Positions 13,199 to 14,337 of a stretch of DNA of 14,337 bases are shown in pieces. This DNA comes from a bacterium (GTDB lineage Bacteria; Patescibacteriota; Minisyncoccia; CAIUEV01; JAHKAQ01). The notes beneath the pieces were generated by a model, which was not told the origin of the DNA, did no database searches, and saw only the letters and a program-made list of their open reading frames with translations. Position numbers and translations under genes: made by a program. The DNA is taken from the NCBI GenBank assembly GCA_018399475.1, contig JAGYOS010000003.1, positions 1 to 14,337 of the forward strand, in the 5' to 3' direction. The first letter of the stretch is position 1; every line of letters begins with the position of its first letter.

Positions 13199-14337
13199 AT
13201 GACCGACAAAATTCAAACAATTGATATCAAAGAACTTTCCGGAGCCATGGCTCAAATTTGTGATGAAAAAGGATTGGGAACTGAAAAAGTATTGGAAATA
13301 GTAGAAGAAGCTCTGGCCGCCGCTTATAAAAAAGATTACGGGAAAAAGGGTCAAATAATTAAAGCCGAATTTAATCCCAAAGACCAAGCTGTCTCTTTTT
13401 TTCAGCTTAAAGAAGTAGTGGATAAAACAACTCGCCTGCCGGAAAGAAAAGAAGATTATACAACGGAAGATGAACCTTCTCAAGCAGAGCCGACAGCCAA
13501 AACGGAAACTGCAACAGAAACTCCGGAAACTGAAGAACAAGAAAGACTGCCTTATTTTAATGGGGAAAAGGATATCTATCTAAAAGACGCCAAAAAAATC
13601 AAAAAAGATGTTAAATTAGGAGATTCATTGGCAATCAAAATGAAAACGGAAACCAAATTTGGAAGAGTGGCCGCTCAAAACGCCAAACAGGTTATTATCC
13701 AGAAATTAAGAGAGGCCGAAAAAGAAATTCTCTATAGAGAATTTAAAAATAAAGAAGGTAAAGTGGTAACAGCTACCGTCCAGCACGTGGAAGGCAGTAA
13801 TGTTTACCTGGATCTGGGAAAGATGAACAGCGTCCTTCCTCCCTCGGAACAAGTTTATACCGAGAATTACCGAGCGGGACAAAAAATAAAAGTTTATGTA
13901 GATAAAGTTGATAAAGACGCCAAAGATACGGCTATCATTCTTTCTCGTGCCAATCCTAATTTGGTAAGCCAGCTTTTCACCTTAGAAGTGCCGGAGATAT
14001 TTACCGGAACAGTCGTTATTGAATCCATAGCAAGAGAGGCAGGTTCCCGTTCCAAAATGGCTATTAAATCCTTGGAAGAAGGAGTAGATCCCATAGGCTC
14101 TTGCGTTGGCCAAAAAGGGATAAGAGTCCAAGCGGTAATAGATGAATTAGGAGGAGAAAAAATTGATATAATTGAATACAACGAAGATCCGAAGGTTTTT
14201 ATAACTCACGCTTTATCTCCGGCTAAAATTAAGTTTGTTGATTTGACAGATGAAGAGAATAAAAAAGCGACCGTTTATGTTGACTCCGACCAATTAAGTT
14301 TAGCTATCGGGAAAAAAGGACAGAATGTCCGCCTGGC
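13199..14337 (+). CDS. nusA: Transcription termination/antitermination factor NusA (3' end beyond window)
   Basis: RNA polymerase-binding factor that modulates pausing, termination and antitermination. 379 codons are present and the frame is open at the window edge. From the ATG: N-terminal polymerase-binding domain (LSGAMAQICDEKGLG, then EIVEEALAAAYKKDYG), an acidic Thr/Glu-rich stretch (about 84-116), the S1 domain (about 187-255, from EGKVVTATVQHVEG to DTAIILSRA), the linker LEVPEIFTGTVVIESIARE, KH1 (GVDPIGSCVGQKGIRVQAV, about 294-312), and the start of KH2 (QLSLAIGKKGQNVRL) at the very end. The N-terminal domain is about 50 residues longer than usual because of the acidic stretch. No Shine-Dalgarno motif precedes the ATG. 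rimP, usually just upstream, is missing; the initiator tRNA is upstream instead. Confidence 0.95.
   Translation, partial: MTDKIQTIDIKELSGAMAQICDEKGLGTEKVLEIVEEALAAAYKKDYGKKGQIIKAEFNPKDQAVSFFQLKEVVDKTTRLPERKEDYTTEDEPSQAEPTAKTETATETPETEEQERLPYFNGEKDIYLKDAKKIKKDVKLGDSLAIKMKTETKFGRVAAQNAKQVIIQKLREAEKEILYREFKNKEGKVVTATVQHVEGSNVYLDLGKMNSVLPPSEQVYTENYRAGQKIKVYVDKVDKDAKDTAIILSRANPNLVSQLFTLEVPEIFTGTVVIESIAREAGSRSKMAIKSLEEGVDPIGSCVGQKGIRVQAVIDELGGEKIDIIEYNEDPKVFITHALSPAKIKFVDLTDEENKKATVYVDSDQLSLAIGKKGQNVRL

Noticed and set aside
13154..13540. Minus-strand frame of 128 codons over the nusA start
   Set aside because: It is antisense to clear NusA coding sequence and consists of Phe/Ser/Arg-rich runs expected from the complement of Lys/Glu-rich codons.

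Overview
The window reads as chromosomal DNA from an AT-rich bacterium with a reduced, compact gene style. I think a member of the Candidate Phyla Radiation (Patescibacteria, Parcubacteria-like) is most likely. The grounds are a very short SMC-type ATPase with no visible hinge, a short prolyl-tRNA synthetase without the large editing insertion, A/T-rich leaders with almost no Shine-Dalgarno motifs, tight gene packing, and rearranged versions of clusters that are standard elsewhere. This placement is inference. No phage, transposase, CRISPR array or defence gene is visible.

Layout. Positions 1-122 hold two GC-rich hairpins (17-36, 72-86) and no gene. From 7847 down to 123, seven minus-strand genes form a cell-envelope cluster: trmD, ftsW, murG, murC, murB, proS, mreB. 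The first three overlap by 4 bases each. It makes a tRNA m1G37 methyltransferase, the septal glycosyltransferase FtsW, the lipid II-forming MurG, the cytoplasmic precursor enzymes MurC and MurB, prolyl-tRNA synthetase, and the rod-shape actin MreB. A consensus-like promoter before proS (2501-2528) can drive proS-mreB separately.

Positions 7848-8146 are a gene-free divergent region. It carries AT-rich tandem repeats, a 35-base inverted repeat, and two good sigma-70-type promoters facing opposite ways over the same 32 bp (8021-8052). They would drive the envelope cluster leftward and the RNA-binding gene khpA (8147-8506) rightward. A probable bidirectional terminator (8533-8557) separates khpA from a convergent two-component pair: an OmpR-type response regulator (9897-10565) followed by a soluble histidine kinase (8583-9890).

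From 10633 on the plus strand come a good promoter, the short SMC-like ATPase (10743-12929), an initiator tRNA-Met with unusual identity positions (12981-13053), a second promoter, a strong intrinsic terminator lying between that promoter and the next start codon, and the 5' part of nusA (13199 to the window end). The initiator tRNA-nusA linkage echoes the metY-rimP-nusA-infB operon of E. coli, here without rimP. A terminator in the leader of a termination/antitermination factor suggests attenuation.

The most rewarding items are the hinge-less SMC, the aberrant initiator tRNA, the interlocked divergent promoters between khpA and the cell-wall operon, and the terminator in the nusA leader.
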